DNA from: a virus
DNA length: 24,902 nucleotides
IMG/VR virus record: IMGVR_UViG_3300030451_001014
Span: 1-24,902 of that record
Direction: 5' to 3' (one strand)
In this document: one piece after another, positions 14,604 to 21,166 of the stretch
Position numbering within the stretch: the first letter of the stretch is position 1
Layout of the letters: the number at the start of each line of letters is the position of its first letter
Notes under the pieces: generated by a model
Told to the model about the DNA's origin: nothing
Seen by the model: only the letters and a program-made list of their open reading frames with translations
Database searches by the model: none
Made by a program: the position numbers and the translations under genes

Positions 14604-15311
14604 TTAATTATTTCTTCCAAGTCCAACTATAACACTGAAACTTGGAGTTGTTCCTGATACAGTATAAACCACTTTTAAGTATCTGTTTATTGTTGTACCA
14701 CTTGCAATTTCTTTTACTTCTGCACCTGCTGAAGTTAAAGCAGTAAATGTTACCAAGTCTGCATAAGTTACATTATCTGCTGAGTGTGTAATCTTAGCAG
14801 TTAAACTTGGTGTGCTACCACTTACTGTTGTTGCTACTATAAAAGCACCACCACCATTGGCAGTAGAGCTTCCATTATCTCTAGCAGTTCCGTTACCTGA
14901 AGCCGTTACTGTTGCGTTTTCGAGTACGCTACCACTAAAGAAACCACTTGCTTGTAAGTCAAAGGTTACTGCAACAACATCTCCTACAGGACTTGAAATC
15001 CCATAGTTAGTTGTTACGCCTTTACCAAACATACAATCATCTGTTGCGTCAATACCGTCAAAACCAATAACTGCAACTTTGTCGTTAGTTCCGATTAAAC
15101 CTTGAATAATATTGTCTGCCGTTGCGTCAAAGAATCCACCAAAAGATACAGTAGCGTCCTTTTCTCCTGTGATATAAGTTTTGTTAGAGCTACCAAAAGT
15201 TGTAGTTTCTCCTACATCAGCAGTTCTTGAAGGCTCTGCACTATTGAGATAAGCACTTAAGTCTGTTGAGTCTATAATTACTTTGGTGTCTTTACCGTGA
15301 ATGAATGCCAC
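14604..15311 (-). CDS. Tail tube paralog with C-terminal decoration domain
   Basis: 235 aa. Residues 1-130 are a paralog of the 136-aa tail-tube protein (ETTTFGSSNKTYITGEKDAT; ISSPVGDVVAVTFDLQASGF). Residues 131-235 form an extra beta-rich domain (NGGGAFIVATTVSGSTPSLT, then RYLKVVYTVSGTTPSFSVIV) of the type that decorates tail tubes. Two tube proteins in tandem could build different parts of the tail or be used at different ratios. It starts with GTG overlapping the TAG of the 13-aa ORF (TAGTG). Confidence 0.85.
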   Translation of the reverse strand: MAFIHGKDTKVIIDSTDLSAYLNSAEPSRTADVGETTTFGSSNKTYITGEKDATVSFGGFFDATADNIIQGLIGTNDKVAVIGFDGIDATDDCMFGKGVTTNYGISSPVGDVVAVTFDLQASGFFSGSVLENATVTASGNGTARDNGSSTANGGGAFIVATTVSGSTPSLTAKITHSADNVTYADLVTFTALTSAGAEVKEIASGTTINRYLKVVYTVSGTTPSFSVIVGLGRNN

Positions 15312-15352
15312 TATCTACCACCTTTGCAACAACCGTTACCACAACAATCCAT
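15311..15352 (-). CDS. 13-aa peptide with two Cys pairs
   Basis: ATG at 15352 overlaps the stop of the basic 28-aa ORF (TAATG) and its TAG overlaps the GTG of the tail protein. The full peptide is MDCCGNGCCKGGR, with a CC-x3-CC pattern. Strict junction overlaps on both sides argue that it is translated. It could bind a metal or just pass ribosomes to the next gene. Too short for family assignment. Confidence 0.4.
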   Translation of the reverse strand: MDCCGNGCCKGGR

Positions 15353-15438
15353 TATTTTTTACCTCTCGTGTTTCTTCTTCTTCTTCTATTTCTTCTACCT
15401 GATGACCCTGAGCCACCATATCCATATCCTTTTGGCAT
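15352..15438 (-). CDS. 28-aa Arg-rich micro-protein
   Basis: AAGGAG lies 5 bases before ATG, a clear ribosome site. The peptide opens MPKGYGYGGSGSSG and continues with an Arg-rich run (10 Arg among the remaining 14 residues or so), like a protamine-type nucleic-acid binder. It lies between the gp10-like gene and the tail-tube genes. Its role may be in DNA or RNA binding at the head-tail junction, or a regulatory leader. Function unknown. Confidence 0.6.
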   Translation of the reverse strand: MPKGYGYGGSGSSGRRNRRRRRNTRGKK

Positions 15439-15457
15439 ATCACTCCTTATAATACAC

Positions 15458-16012
15458 TTATCTTTTCATTTTCCAAGCCAAAGAGATTTCTGCTGAAACC
15501 CTGCGAGTGATTTTGCGTCTTGCTTTTCTCGTATTTTTTTCGGCTAATAGTAAGAATGGAACTAATGGAGTTCCACGCTCATTGATTGAGTTTACCACAC
15601 CCCAAGTGTTCAAGTCTCTTTTTGTAGCCCAATCTTCTATCGGTTGTATTGGTGGATAATGTGGTCTTGTTCTCCAATTTTTGTTACCCCAATTCTTCCT
15701 TCTTTTAGGTGGTGGTGGTTTATATCCACTAGGTAATCTTCTAAATCTTCCGTGTACAAACTCTGAGTGTGGTGCAGTAGCTTCAATCTGAATCTTCTTA
15801 GGTAATCTACCTACCATAGCAACTTGTTTGAAGTCAATAGAGTTTGCTAATGCACCTGTATCTTTTGGTGCAACCTTCTTAGCTTCTTTCGTAATAACTT
15901 CTGCGTGTTCATTCATAAGATGACGCAAAGGAATTAAAGTAAAACCTGCATTTGTAAGTTTTCTTTTTATTTGAGTCATTCCTTCAAATTGGAAGTTTCT
16001 ATTAGTTGCCAT
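15458..16012 (-). CDS. HK97 gp10-like head-tail / tail completion protein
   Basis: 184 aa. The section VAPKDTGALANSI (about 46-58) is the hallmark of HK97 gp10-like proteins, followed by strand HSEFVHG and a basic, Pro-rich loop (SGYKPPPPKRRKNWGNKNW) and a final helix-rich basic end. Such proteins join the neck or complete the tail. The ATG lies 15 bases after the T run of the terminator of cassette B and has no clear Shine-Dalgarno, so read-through of that terminator is needed for expression from the structural operon. Confidence 0.8.
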   Translation of the reverse strand: MATNRNFQFEGMTQIKRKLTNAGFTLIPLRHLMNEHAEVITKEAKKVAPKDTGALANSIDFKQVAMVGRLPKKIQIEATAPHSEFVHGRFRRLPSGYKPPPPKRRKNWGNKNWRTRPHYPPIQPIEDWATKRDLNTWGVVNSINERGTPLVPFLLLAEKNTRKARRKITRRVSAEISLAWKMKR

Positions 16013-16026
16013 AAAGACATACTAAC

Positions 16027-16052
16027 AAAAAAGCCACCTGAGTAGGTGGCTT
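16027..16052 (-). terminator. Terminator of cassette B
   Basis: An 8-bp perfect stem AAGCCACC / GGTGGCTT (16031-16038 with 16045-16052), loop of 6, followed on the minus strand by T's. The stem is identical to that of cassette C at 20166-20187; only the loop differs. It lies inside the structural gene run, upstream of the gp10-like gene. Confidence 0.9.
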
Positions 16053-16070
16053 CTTTGAGTTATGTTTTAT

Positions 16071-16373
16071 TTAATATACCCAAGTTGGTGGATTTTTATA
16101 GCTCTCTGCACAACTTTTATCACAATGCCATTGAGTCCAACCGTCTTTTCTTGTCATTGTCATCAATCTTTTATCATTAAGTTGTGCCATAGCTTCGTTA
16201 TAACAAATACTTAGGTCATTAATTTTCCAACCTGAAAATTTGTTAGCTCTCTCGAAACAGTTACAAGCACCTAAGAAATTAATGTCGATTTGCCCACAAT
16301 CCTCGTAATGCTTCTCTCCTGTTTCCCAATGCTTTACAACTTTAACTTTTTTAAGGTTTTTTTCCTGTGTCAT
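16071..16373 (-). CDS. Unknown Cys-containing protein of cassette B
   Basis: 100 aa from ATG at 16373, chosen because AAGGAG lies 5 bases upstream. An upstream in-frame ATG at 16406 (MNETNKLEGVK added) coincides with the predicted transcription start and could act as a leaderless start, giving 111 aa. The protein is basic at the N-terminus (KNLKKVKVVKHWETGEKHYE) and has six cysteines (CGQ, CNC, ICY, HCDKSC), so metal binding or disulfides are possible. I do not recognise it. It has its own promoter and terminator in the middle of the head-tail genes, typical of a moron. Confidence 0.75.
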   Translation of the reverse strand: MTQEKNLKKVKVVKHWETGEKHYEDCGQIDINFLGACNCFERANKFSGWKINDLSICYNEAMAQLNDKRLMTMTRKDGWTQWHCDKSCAESYKNPPTWVY

Positions 16374-16406
16374 TTTGACTCCTTCTAATTTGTTTGTTTC
16401 ATTCAT

Positions 16407-16441
16407 AAGAATATATTATATAATCTTTGATTATAATGCAA
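16407..16441 (-). promoter_or_regulatory. Promoter of cassette B with inverted repeat
   Basis: On the minus strand: -35 TTGCAT (16441-16436), 15-base spacer, consensus -10 TATAAT (16420-16415), then 8 bases to ATGAATGAAACAAA at 16406. The spacer is filled by the inverted repeat TATAATC-AAA-GATTATA (16435-16419). The distance from TTGCAT to the TGAATGAAA motif is the same as in cassette A. CCTATAAACATTG lies further upstream at 16485-16473. Confidence 0.7.
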
Positions 16442-16508
16442 ATATTTAATAAGAAATATACTAAAAAAAAGTCAATGTTTATAGGGTTTTAGAAAAAATT
16501 TAAAAAAA

Positions 16509-17147
16509 TTATAGAATTGTGCCACTCAAAGTGGTCTTTTTGTGTGCTTTAAGTAATGTTTGGACATCAGGGTCAATCTTGGAGAATAGCTCACTAACTC
16601 CTGTATTGACATCTCCATAAGTATTGAATGGAGTATCTTTTCTTTTGAAATATCTAAGGGCTTGTATCAATGTTGCAGTTTTAATATCTTCAGGAACTAT
16701 TGAGTAACCCCACTTGGCAGTTACTTGAACATTGTTTTTTATTGTTGGGTCGAATCTCTCTGAGCTTCTAGTGTCAAGAATTGTAATCTTGTTGTAAGGC
16801 TCATAGTAAGTTGTGCCACCGTCTATTTTAATTATTCTAGGATTGCTTGGCTCAACTATAAAATCTGTGTTGATTGTTAAAGTAGTTTCATAAGTACCGT
16901 CATCATTGTCATCTAACTTTACTATGAGACCTGTGGTTGTACTTATGTCAGGCACATCAAGATAAAGACTTGACTTTGGTGTAAATACTTTTGCGTTTGC
17001 AGAACTATCTTGATTAAATCTTCTACCTGTTACTGCGTCTATTAATCTACAAGCTGAGTTAATAGCAGTATTAATATTGAAATCTTGAGCAGTACCTGAT
17101 AGACCAATGTATGCCTTAAAATCGTCCTTATCAACATACTGTGCCAT
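16509..17147 (-). CDS. Head-tail connector, gp6-like
   Basis: 212 aa. It has the pattern of HK97 gp6/YqbG-type connectors: an N-terminal helix pair (KDDFKAYIGLSGTAQDFNIN, then AINSACRLIDAVTGRRF), a beta-rich middle, then NVQVTAKWGYSIVPEDIKTA followed by a helix with RYFKRKDTPF. Connectors of this type form the ring below the portal. It lies downstream of the capsid gene as expected. The Shine-Dalgarno is weak. Confidence 0.85.
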   Translation of the reverse strand: MAQYVDKDDFKAYIGLSGTAQDFNINTAINSACRLIDAVTGRRFNQDSSANAKVFTPKSSLYLDVPDISTTTGLIVKLDDNDDGTYETTLTINTDFIVEPSNPRIIKIDGGTTYYEPYNKITILDTRSSERFDPTIKNNVQVTAKWGYSIVPEDIKTATLIQALRYFKRKDTPFNTYGDVNTGVSELFSKIDPDVQTLLKAHKKTTLSGTIL

Positions 17148-17154
17148 TTAAGAC

Positions 17155-17346
17155 CTACTTAGATTTATTTTCTTTTGGTTGTTTTGCTTTTGCTTCTACG
17201 AACTTAAGAGCTTTGTACTCTGCTTCAGGCATTTCCCAACCTTCTCTTGCAACAAGTTTGCCTTTACGCCAACCTTTAGGCATACCGTCAGCAGACTCTT
17301 TACAAAGTCCTTCTTCATTCATATAAATATCTTTTTTTATTTTCAT
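17155..17346 (-). CDS. Small protein between capsid and connector
   Basis: 63 aa from ATG at 17346, with AAGGA 4-5 bases upstream; a longer frame to 17403 would swallow the hairpin and has no Shine-Dalgarno. The sequence MKIKKDIYMNEEGLCKESAD then GKLVAREGWEMPEAEYKAL resembles small proteins often encoded after the capsid gene in actinophages, which look like a short beta hairpin plus helix. Lys-rich tail. Structural or assembly role inferred from position. Confidence 0.75.
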   Translation of the reverse strand: MKIKKDIYMNEEGLCKESADGMPKGWRKGKLVAREGWEMPEAEYKALKFVEAKAKQPKENKSK

Positions 17347-17362
17347 AATTTCCTTTTTGCTA

Positions 17363-17395
17363 GATGTCCCACTCTCATAAGACGAATGGGACATC
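17363..17395 (-). promoter_or_regulatory. Hairpin between capsid stop and the next Shine-Dalgarno
   Basis: A perfect 9-bp inverted repeat GATGTCCCA / TGGGACATC (17363-17371 and 17387-17395) with a 15-base loop. No T run follows, so it is not a normal terminator. It may protect the 3' end of the capsid message or mark an RNase site that lets capsid be made in excess. A similar arrangement is at 22051-22074. Confidence 0.6.
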
Positions 17396-17411
17396 AAAGC
17401 CATATTAACTA

Positions 17412-18677
17412 TTAAAAGTTAGTAATAGTACAGAAAGCAGTTGGTCGATAGACAGGGAATCCTAATCTAACGGTTGCTTTCATAACCATAATATCTTTTA
17501 CGAAGTTTTCATCGTGGGAATCAGACATAGCTACTTCCATACCTTGTCTTGCAACAATATGACAAGCCTGTCCACCACCGAAAACACCTACGATACAAGT
17601 TCCTGCAGGTCTAGTTGTATCTAACACGACAGGGAGACCCCATAGTGTTTGTCCAACTGCACCACCGAACTGTCCTGCACCAACAAAGAGTGGGTTTAAG
17701 CTACCACTTGTAGTAACTGCATTTACTTCAGTTACAACTTGGTACCAATCTGAAGGGTGCATAATTATAGCGTCAGGACTTAAGAAGCTATCTTTTTGTA
17801 TTTCTGTGATTGCTTCATAAATTTGACCTACTCTCTTAAGGTTTCCTGAGAATGATGAGAAATCAAATGTATTGATTCCTGAAACATTCAAAAGACCTGT
17901 TAAGTTAGGTGCAACACCTGAGCCTGCAAGTAGTTGGTCTCCAACTGCAAGATTAACCATTGTTCGTAATCTTGAGTCAAGATAACCACTAACTGCTGAA
18001 ACATCTGCTAACAATTCTTCTGTTACAGGTAAGAATGAGCCGATTTTACGGATATTCTCTGTTTTTTCTGTGAATGCAAGTGCGTTCTCGCCCAATGCTG
18101 AGCCTTCTGCAGTTGCACTAGAGTTGTTAGTGAATGTGGATTCTTCGAGATACTTGTATTGGTAAGTATCTGTTGTAATTGTGTCGATTAAGTCAATAAC
18201 AGTTTGTGGGTTTCTTAATGCAGTAGGAACGATTAAATCGCTTCTTGTTACTGCAGGTGGATAACCTGTTTCTGTTAATGTTGTTTTTAATTCGACTTGT
18301 GGATTCCACTTAAGTTCTGAATTGATGTTCTTTTGCCCATTGTCCATAAAACTTTTGTAAGCACTAGACTCAATGAGTTGGTCGCCAAGAGTTTTTCTCT
18401 CAACTTCTTCCTTCTCATTGTGAATTGGCATAGATTTTACTTCTTTACCTTTTTCTAATGCTTCTTCAAGTCTTGCTTCTTGAGTTTCGAGAGCATTTAA
18501 TTCATTAACTTTTTCATTAAGTTTCTCAATTTCAACATTTCTATCTTCGATAGCTTGTTTCTTTTCAACAGAGATTTCAGAGCCACCTTCATAGGTGTCC
18601 TTCATTTCTTTAACTGCGTCAAATTGAGTTTGTCTTAATGCGTGGAGTTCCTGTGTGAGTTCTGTTAATTTACTCAA
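17412..18677 (-). CDS. Major capsid protein, HK97 fold
   Basis: 421 aa from TTG at 18677. Residues about 1-95 are a charged coiled coil (the delta scaffold of HK97), followed by the fold proper: GYPPAVTRSDLIVPTALRNP, FLPVTEELLADVSAVSGYLD, GSGVAPNLTGLLNVSGI, ITEIQKDSFLSPDAIIMHP, and the C-terminal strand VRLGFPVYRPTAFCTITNF. The prohead protease directly upstream would remove the scaffold. TTG is preferred because AAGGAG lies 6 bases before it, and that Shine-Dalgarno is encoded within the first residues from the ATG at 18692. The start overlaps the protease end. Capsomers of this protein build the icosahedral head. Confidence 0.95.
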   Translation of the reverse strand: MSKLTELTQELHALRQTQFDAVKEMKDTYEGGSEISVEKKQAIEDRNVEIEKLNEKVNELNALETQEARLEEALEKGKEVKSMPIHNEKEEVERKTLGDQLIESSAYKSFMDNGQKNINSELKWNPQVELKTTLTETGYPPAVTRSDLIVPTALRNPQTVIDLIDTITTDTYQYKYLEESTFTNNSSATAEGSALGENALAFTEKTENIRKIGSFLPVTEELLADVSAVSGYLDSRLRTMVNLAVGDQLLAGSGVAPNLTGLLNVSGINTFDFSSFSGNLKRVGQIYEAITEIQKDSFLSPDAIIMHPSDWYQVVTEVNAVTTSGSLNPLFVGAGQFGGAVGQTLWGLPVVLDTTRPAGTCIVGVFGGGQACHIVARQGMEVAMSDSHDENFVKDIMVMKATVRLGFPVYRPTAFCTITNF

Positions 18678-19479
18678 CTTTATCTCCTTCATTAACTACG
18701 CCTTGACTTCTTGCCAAGACTTCTTGTGTGTTTAGCCAAAGTGCGTCTATATCATCTTTAGGTTGCTCTGCTTCTTCTTCTCCTAGTCCAAGTATGTTGT
18801 CTAAATCGTTATAGACTTCTTGGATTCGGTCTTGAATCTGCATAAGAGATTCTTGAGCAGACTTTGACAATGTTTTGCCTTTTTCTAAGCGTAAAGAAGT
18901 AAGTTCTTTTGCTCTGTCAATGAAGTTGTTAATTGTGATAAGCACATTATCAGCTTCATCTGTGAATCTAAGACCTGATTGCACATCTTTTAATTCTTCA
19001 TCTTTTTGTTCTTTTACTGCAACTGTGTAAGTTGATTGGTTTGCACCAACAAGAACAGGCGAGACTTCAAACACAGTAGCAGATTTTATATACCTTACTT
19101 CCTGTGATTGTCCGTCTTTTTGGAATTGTCCTTGTTCTGCGTCATCAACTTGGAATCCAAAAGACCATTGTTGCAAGTCTCCCATAGCTTTTACAATTTC
19201 ATAGGCTTCTTTGCCACTCTCAGACGACATAATGAACTCGCCTTTAAATGTTGCCTTGTCATCATCTTGAACTATGCGTCCTTTACCAATAGGATTCTCC
19301 CATTTGTGAGACCATACCATTGGTACTTCGCCTTCTAAACCTTTAAATGATTTTAGTGAGTTTGGTAAAACTACATCTCCGTCAGAATCTACATTATTAA
19401 ATACAGAGAAAACTGCTTCTACTTTGCCTTCCTTGTCGGTGTCCAATGCAAAGTCTATTGATTTAAACTCTTTGTCCAT
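18670..19479 (-). CDS. Prohead protease, HK97 type (peptidase S78-like)
   Basis: 269 aa. N-terminal domain FALDTDKEGKVEAVFSVFNN and DSDGDVVLPNSL, then VPMVWSHKW with the catalytic His at 58, QQWSFGFQV with the nucleophile Ser at 106, and FEVSPVLVGAN, the family pattern of the HK97 prohead protease. The C-terminal part (about 170-269) is helical and charged, likely the removable scaffold interaction part. It cuts the delta domain of the capsid protein and then itself. ATG at 19479 overlaps the upstream stop (TAATG). Its end overlaps the capsid start, the usual gene order. Confidence 0.95.
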   Translation of the reverse strand: MDKEFKSIDFALDTDKEGKVEAVFSVFNNVDSDGDVVLPNSLKSFKGLEGEVPMVWSHKWENPIGKGRIVQDDDKATFKGEFIMSSESGKEAYEIVKAMGDLQQWSFGFQVDDAEQGQFQKDGQSQEVRYIKSATVFEVSPVLVGANQSTYTVAVKEQKDEELKDVQSGLRFTDEADNVLITINNFIDRAKELTSLRLEKGKTLSKSAQESLMQIQDRIQEVYNDLDNILGLGEEEAEQPKDDIDALWLNTQEVLARSQGVVNEGDKVE

Positions 19480-19739
19480 TATTCTTCTTCCTTTTCTACC
19501 CACGCTTCGTTTTCTTCTGTGTTAGGGTCGTCTGCAATAAAATGTCCTTTGTCATTCCTTGCCCTTACTTTACTAGCTTCTTGTAATTTTTTTTCTTTTT
19601 CTGCTTTTGTAATTTTAACAAGCGTACCTTGTTCAATTAACCATTTAATACTTTTTTGTGGAATACCTTTGCCGTCAATAAACTCGCCTTCAGCAAAGTA
19701 TTTATCTTTGACAGTTATTCCGTTCATCACTTCATACAT
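19479..19739 (-). CDS. Small protein upstream of the protease
   Basis: 86 aa. Residues 1-50 look like a small fold (KDKYFAEGEFIDGKGIPQKS, then IKWLIEQGTLVKI). The C-terminus has KVRARNDKGHFIADDPNTEE and NEAWVEKEEE, a D-P-N-T-x-E-N-E-A-W ending seen on several marine-phage structural proteins. Role unknown, likely head or neck related. Both junctions are TAATG overlaps, so it is tightly coupled with both neighbours. Confidence 0.75.
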   Translation of the reverse strand: MYEVMNGITVKDKYFAEGEFIDGKGIPQKSIKWLIEQGTLVKITKAEKEKKLQEASKVRARNDKGHFIADDPNTEENEAWVEKEEE

Positions 19740-20146
19740 TATGTAATTATCTCCACGCTAAATTCTACGCCTAAGTAATCAATACTATTCACAGTATAAA
19801 CACCATAATTAGACGCTTCAACAACTCTAGCAGAACTTACCACTCCACCTAAAGTTGTATCTCCTTCAATAGCTGATTTTACACTTGTACTTCCACTTCC
19901 GTCTAAATAAGAATCTAAAGAATCCTGCGAGAGTTCTGCGTCAACTCTTGAAACATACATATAGATTGGAATGTTATAAGTATCTGAGCCACGAGCCATT
20001 GTTGAATCATATTCCAATGAACTCATTACACCAACAACTGCCGTAGGTGGCTCAATAGAATCAGGTACAAAAGAAAATATACTTAATCCTGAGATTGTTG
20101 CTAATCGTGTTTTTAATCCTTCTCTTATGCTAGATAAACTTGCCAT
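19739..20146 (-). CDS. Neck / tail-terminator-like protein
   Basis: 135 aa. The pattern REGLKTRLATISGLSIFSFV, PDSIEPPTAVVG, then DTYNIPIYMYVSRVDAELSQ, DSLDSYLDGSGSTSVKSAIE and a closing beta strand matches actinophage neck proteins usually called tail terminators. These form a ring that stops tail-tube growth and joins it to the head. Here it lies upstream of the protease and capsid rather than between connector and tail tube, which is not the usual order. The ATG has no clear Shine-Dalgarno and follows the terminator of cassette C. Confidence 0.7.
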   Translation of the reverse strand: MASLSSIREGLKTRLATISGLSIFSFVPDSIEPPTAVVGVMSSLEYDSTMARGSDTYNIPIYMYVSRVDAELSQDSLDSYLDGSGSTSVKSAIEGDTTLGGVVSSARVVEASNYGVYTVNSIDYLGVEFSVEIIT

Positions 20147-20161
20147 AGGTATTACTATAAC

Positions 20162-20187
20162 AAAAAAGCCACCAATGTAGGTGGCTT
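20162..20187 (-). terminator. Terminator of cassette C
   Basis: Stem AAGCCACC / GGTGGCTT (20166-20173 with 20180-20187), loop AATGTA, then a T run on the minus strand. Stem identical to cassette B. It lies between the cassette gene and the neck gene at 20146. Confidence 0.9.
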
Positions 20188-20206
20188 AAATGCTTTTGTT
20201 AATTGT

Positions 20207-20509
20207 TTATATTTTTTCTAAACAATCTGTGCAAACTAAGTCAAGAACTTTTACTTCTTCCATACCTAATTTACCCATACTTTTTGTTGCATTGTTAATA
20301 ACAATGTCGTAGTAGTCAAGAGAGTTTGTCATACCTACTCTAGCACCACAATTCATTGAGCCAATCCAACTTTTTTGATTCATAGTCTTTTGAATATGAA
20401 AATCTGTAGTTATTTGTACAAATCCGTGTTCGCTTAAATTATGACCTATAAGTGTAAGTCCTAGTTCTCTTGCTTCTTTTACTTTGTTTAGTTTGTTTGT
20501 TTCATTCAT
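20207..20509 (-). CDS. Unknown protein of cassette C
   Basis: 100 aa starting at ATG 20509, which is also the predicted transcription start, so it would be a leaderless message. No internal start with a Shine-Dalgarno is seen. It opens MNETNKLNKVKEARELGLTL and contains three cysteines, two as VCTDC near the end, plus a beta-looking middle (EHGFVQITTDFHIQ). The first 14 bases are identical to those of cassette B although the proteins differ beyond MNETNKL. Not recognised. Confidence 0.7.
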   Translation of the reverse strand: MNETNKLNKVKEARELGLTLIGHNLSEHGFVQITTDFHIQKTMNQKSWIGSMNCGARVGMTNSLDYYDIVINNATKSMGKLGMEEVKVLDLVCTDCLEKI

Positions 20510-20545
20510 ACCTATTAGAGTAATCGAAGATTACAAAAGTTACAA
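20510..20545 (-). promoter_or_regulatory. Promoter of cassette C with inverted repeat
   Basis: On the minus strand: -35 TTGTAA (20545-20540), 17-base spacer, -10 TACTCT (20522-20517), 7 bases to ATG at 20509. The inverted repeat GTAATC-TTC-GATTAC (20534-20520) covers the spacer and the -10, as for an operator. Confidence 0.55.
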
Positions 20546-20585
20546 GTTTTATAGTAAAAATCACTATAAATCAGTTCTGTAAAAG

Positions 20586-20609
20586 CCTATAATCATTGAT
20601 TATTTTAGG
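20586..20609. promoter_or_regulatory. Second inverted repeat and CCTATAA element near cassette C
   Basis: ATAATC-ATT-GATTAT (20589-20603) is flanked by CCTA (20586-20589) and TAGG (20606-20609), so the whole block is a near palindrome. It is another member of the AATC-N3-GATT repeat family and includes the CCTATAATCATTG element seen upstream of cassettes A and B. A T-rich stretch (20616-20654) without genes follows. Confidence 0.5.
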
Positions 20610-20660
20610 TATGTAAAAATTATTTTATTTTTTTTTCTTTTTTTTGGTGTTTTTGACTAT

Positions 20661-20731
20661 AAAAAGCAGATAGCTGACCCTTCGGAGTTGATTGCTGAAT
20701 GAATGAAACAAAGGGTCAGCTTCTTATCTGC
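20661..20731 (-). terminator. Strong terminator hairpin with a 28-base loop; possible regulatory RNA
   Basis: GCAGATA (20666-20672) pairs with TATCTGC (20725-20731) and GCTGACCCTT (20673-20682) with AAGGGTCAGC (20711-20720), separated by a 4-base bulge, 17 pairs in all. On the minus strand five T's follow, so it terminates the early operon. The loop (20683-20710) reads on the minus strand UGUUUCAUUCAU..., complementary to the conserved start of the cassette messages, and also AAUCAACUCC, complementary to the Shine-Dalgarno area of cassette A. The large loop is unusual for a pure terminator. Confidence 0.75.
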
Positions 20732-20842
20732 GTGTTCAATGATACAGGGAATTGGATTATCGAACTATCTAATCTTAATACAATAAATTAAGTGTGCAAT
20801 ATATACAACTCTTTACATATTGCAATTCGTGTTTTTCACAAA
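20732..20842. other. Gene-free tail of the early operon
   Basis: No convincing gene on the minus strand. It contains an 8-bp inverted repeat TGCAATAT / ATATTGCA (20795-20802 and 20817-20824) and a smaller one, CTTAAT / ATTAAG, near 20773-20791. The whole gap 20510-20842 holds only promoter C, the repeat block, a T-rich stretch, the hairpin and these repeats. Confidence 0.5.
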
Positions 20843-21166
20843 TCATTCTTCTCCAAACAGTTCATCAAAGCATTTAGGGTGTGAGCCTGAGATAATTTGT
20901 TCCCAACCTGACTTGTCTAGGTAAGGGAAGTAATCTTTGACATCTTTTCTTGGAATATCCCATTGGTACTCGTGCCAATCTTTTCTGATAACTTCGATAG
21001 TACCTTCTTGGCTACAGATAATACACTTATCTGTTGGAACAGTAACAATATCATCATCAACATTCCTATTCATAAATTGAGTTGATGTGTATAAGAGTTT
21101 CTGTTCCTGCAGGGTTAAATGACCTGCACAGTTTTTTTCTTCAGGGCAGTTGCATTTAGTTATCAT
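20843..21166 (-). CDS. Cys-rich early protein
   Basis: 107 aa. Two cysteine clusters: KCNCPEEKNC near the N-terminus and KCIICSQEG at about 47-55, with a further Cys near the end (HPKCFDEL), so zinc binding is likely. The middle has a Trp/Tyr-rich section (RKDWHEYQWDIPRKDVKDYF). I do not recognise the family. Last gene of the leftward early operon; ATG overlaps the stop of the 41-aa gene (ATGA). Confidence 0.75.
   Translation of the reverse strand: MITKCNCPEEKNCAGHLTLQEQKLLYTSTQFMNRNVDDDIVTVPTDKCIICSQEGTIEVIRKDWHEYQWDIPRKDVKDYFPYLDKSGWEQIISGSHPKCFDELFGEE

Noticed and set aside
20740-20790. tRNA-like TTCGA stretch on the minus strand (AGTTCGATAATC)
   Set aside because: No five-base T-stem, no anticodon or acceptor stem; not a tRNA.
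20699-20791. Plus-strand frame of 30 codons beginning MNETKGQLL within the terminator hairpin
   Set aside because: It has the cassette start motif and a GGAG upstream, but no promoter at the right distance, no terminator after it, and it lies inside a strong minus-strand terminator. Kept only as the alternative explanation for the antisense loop.
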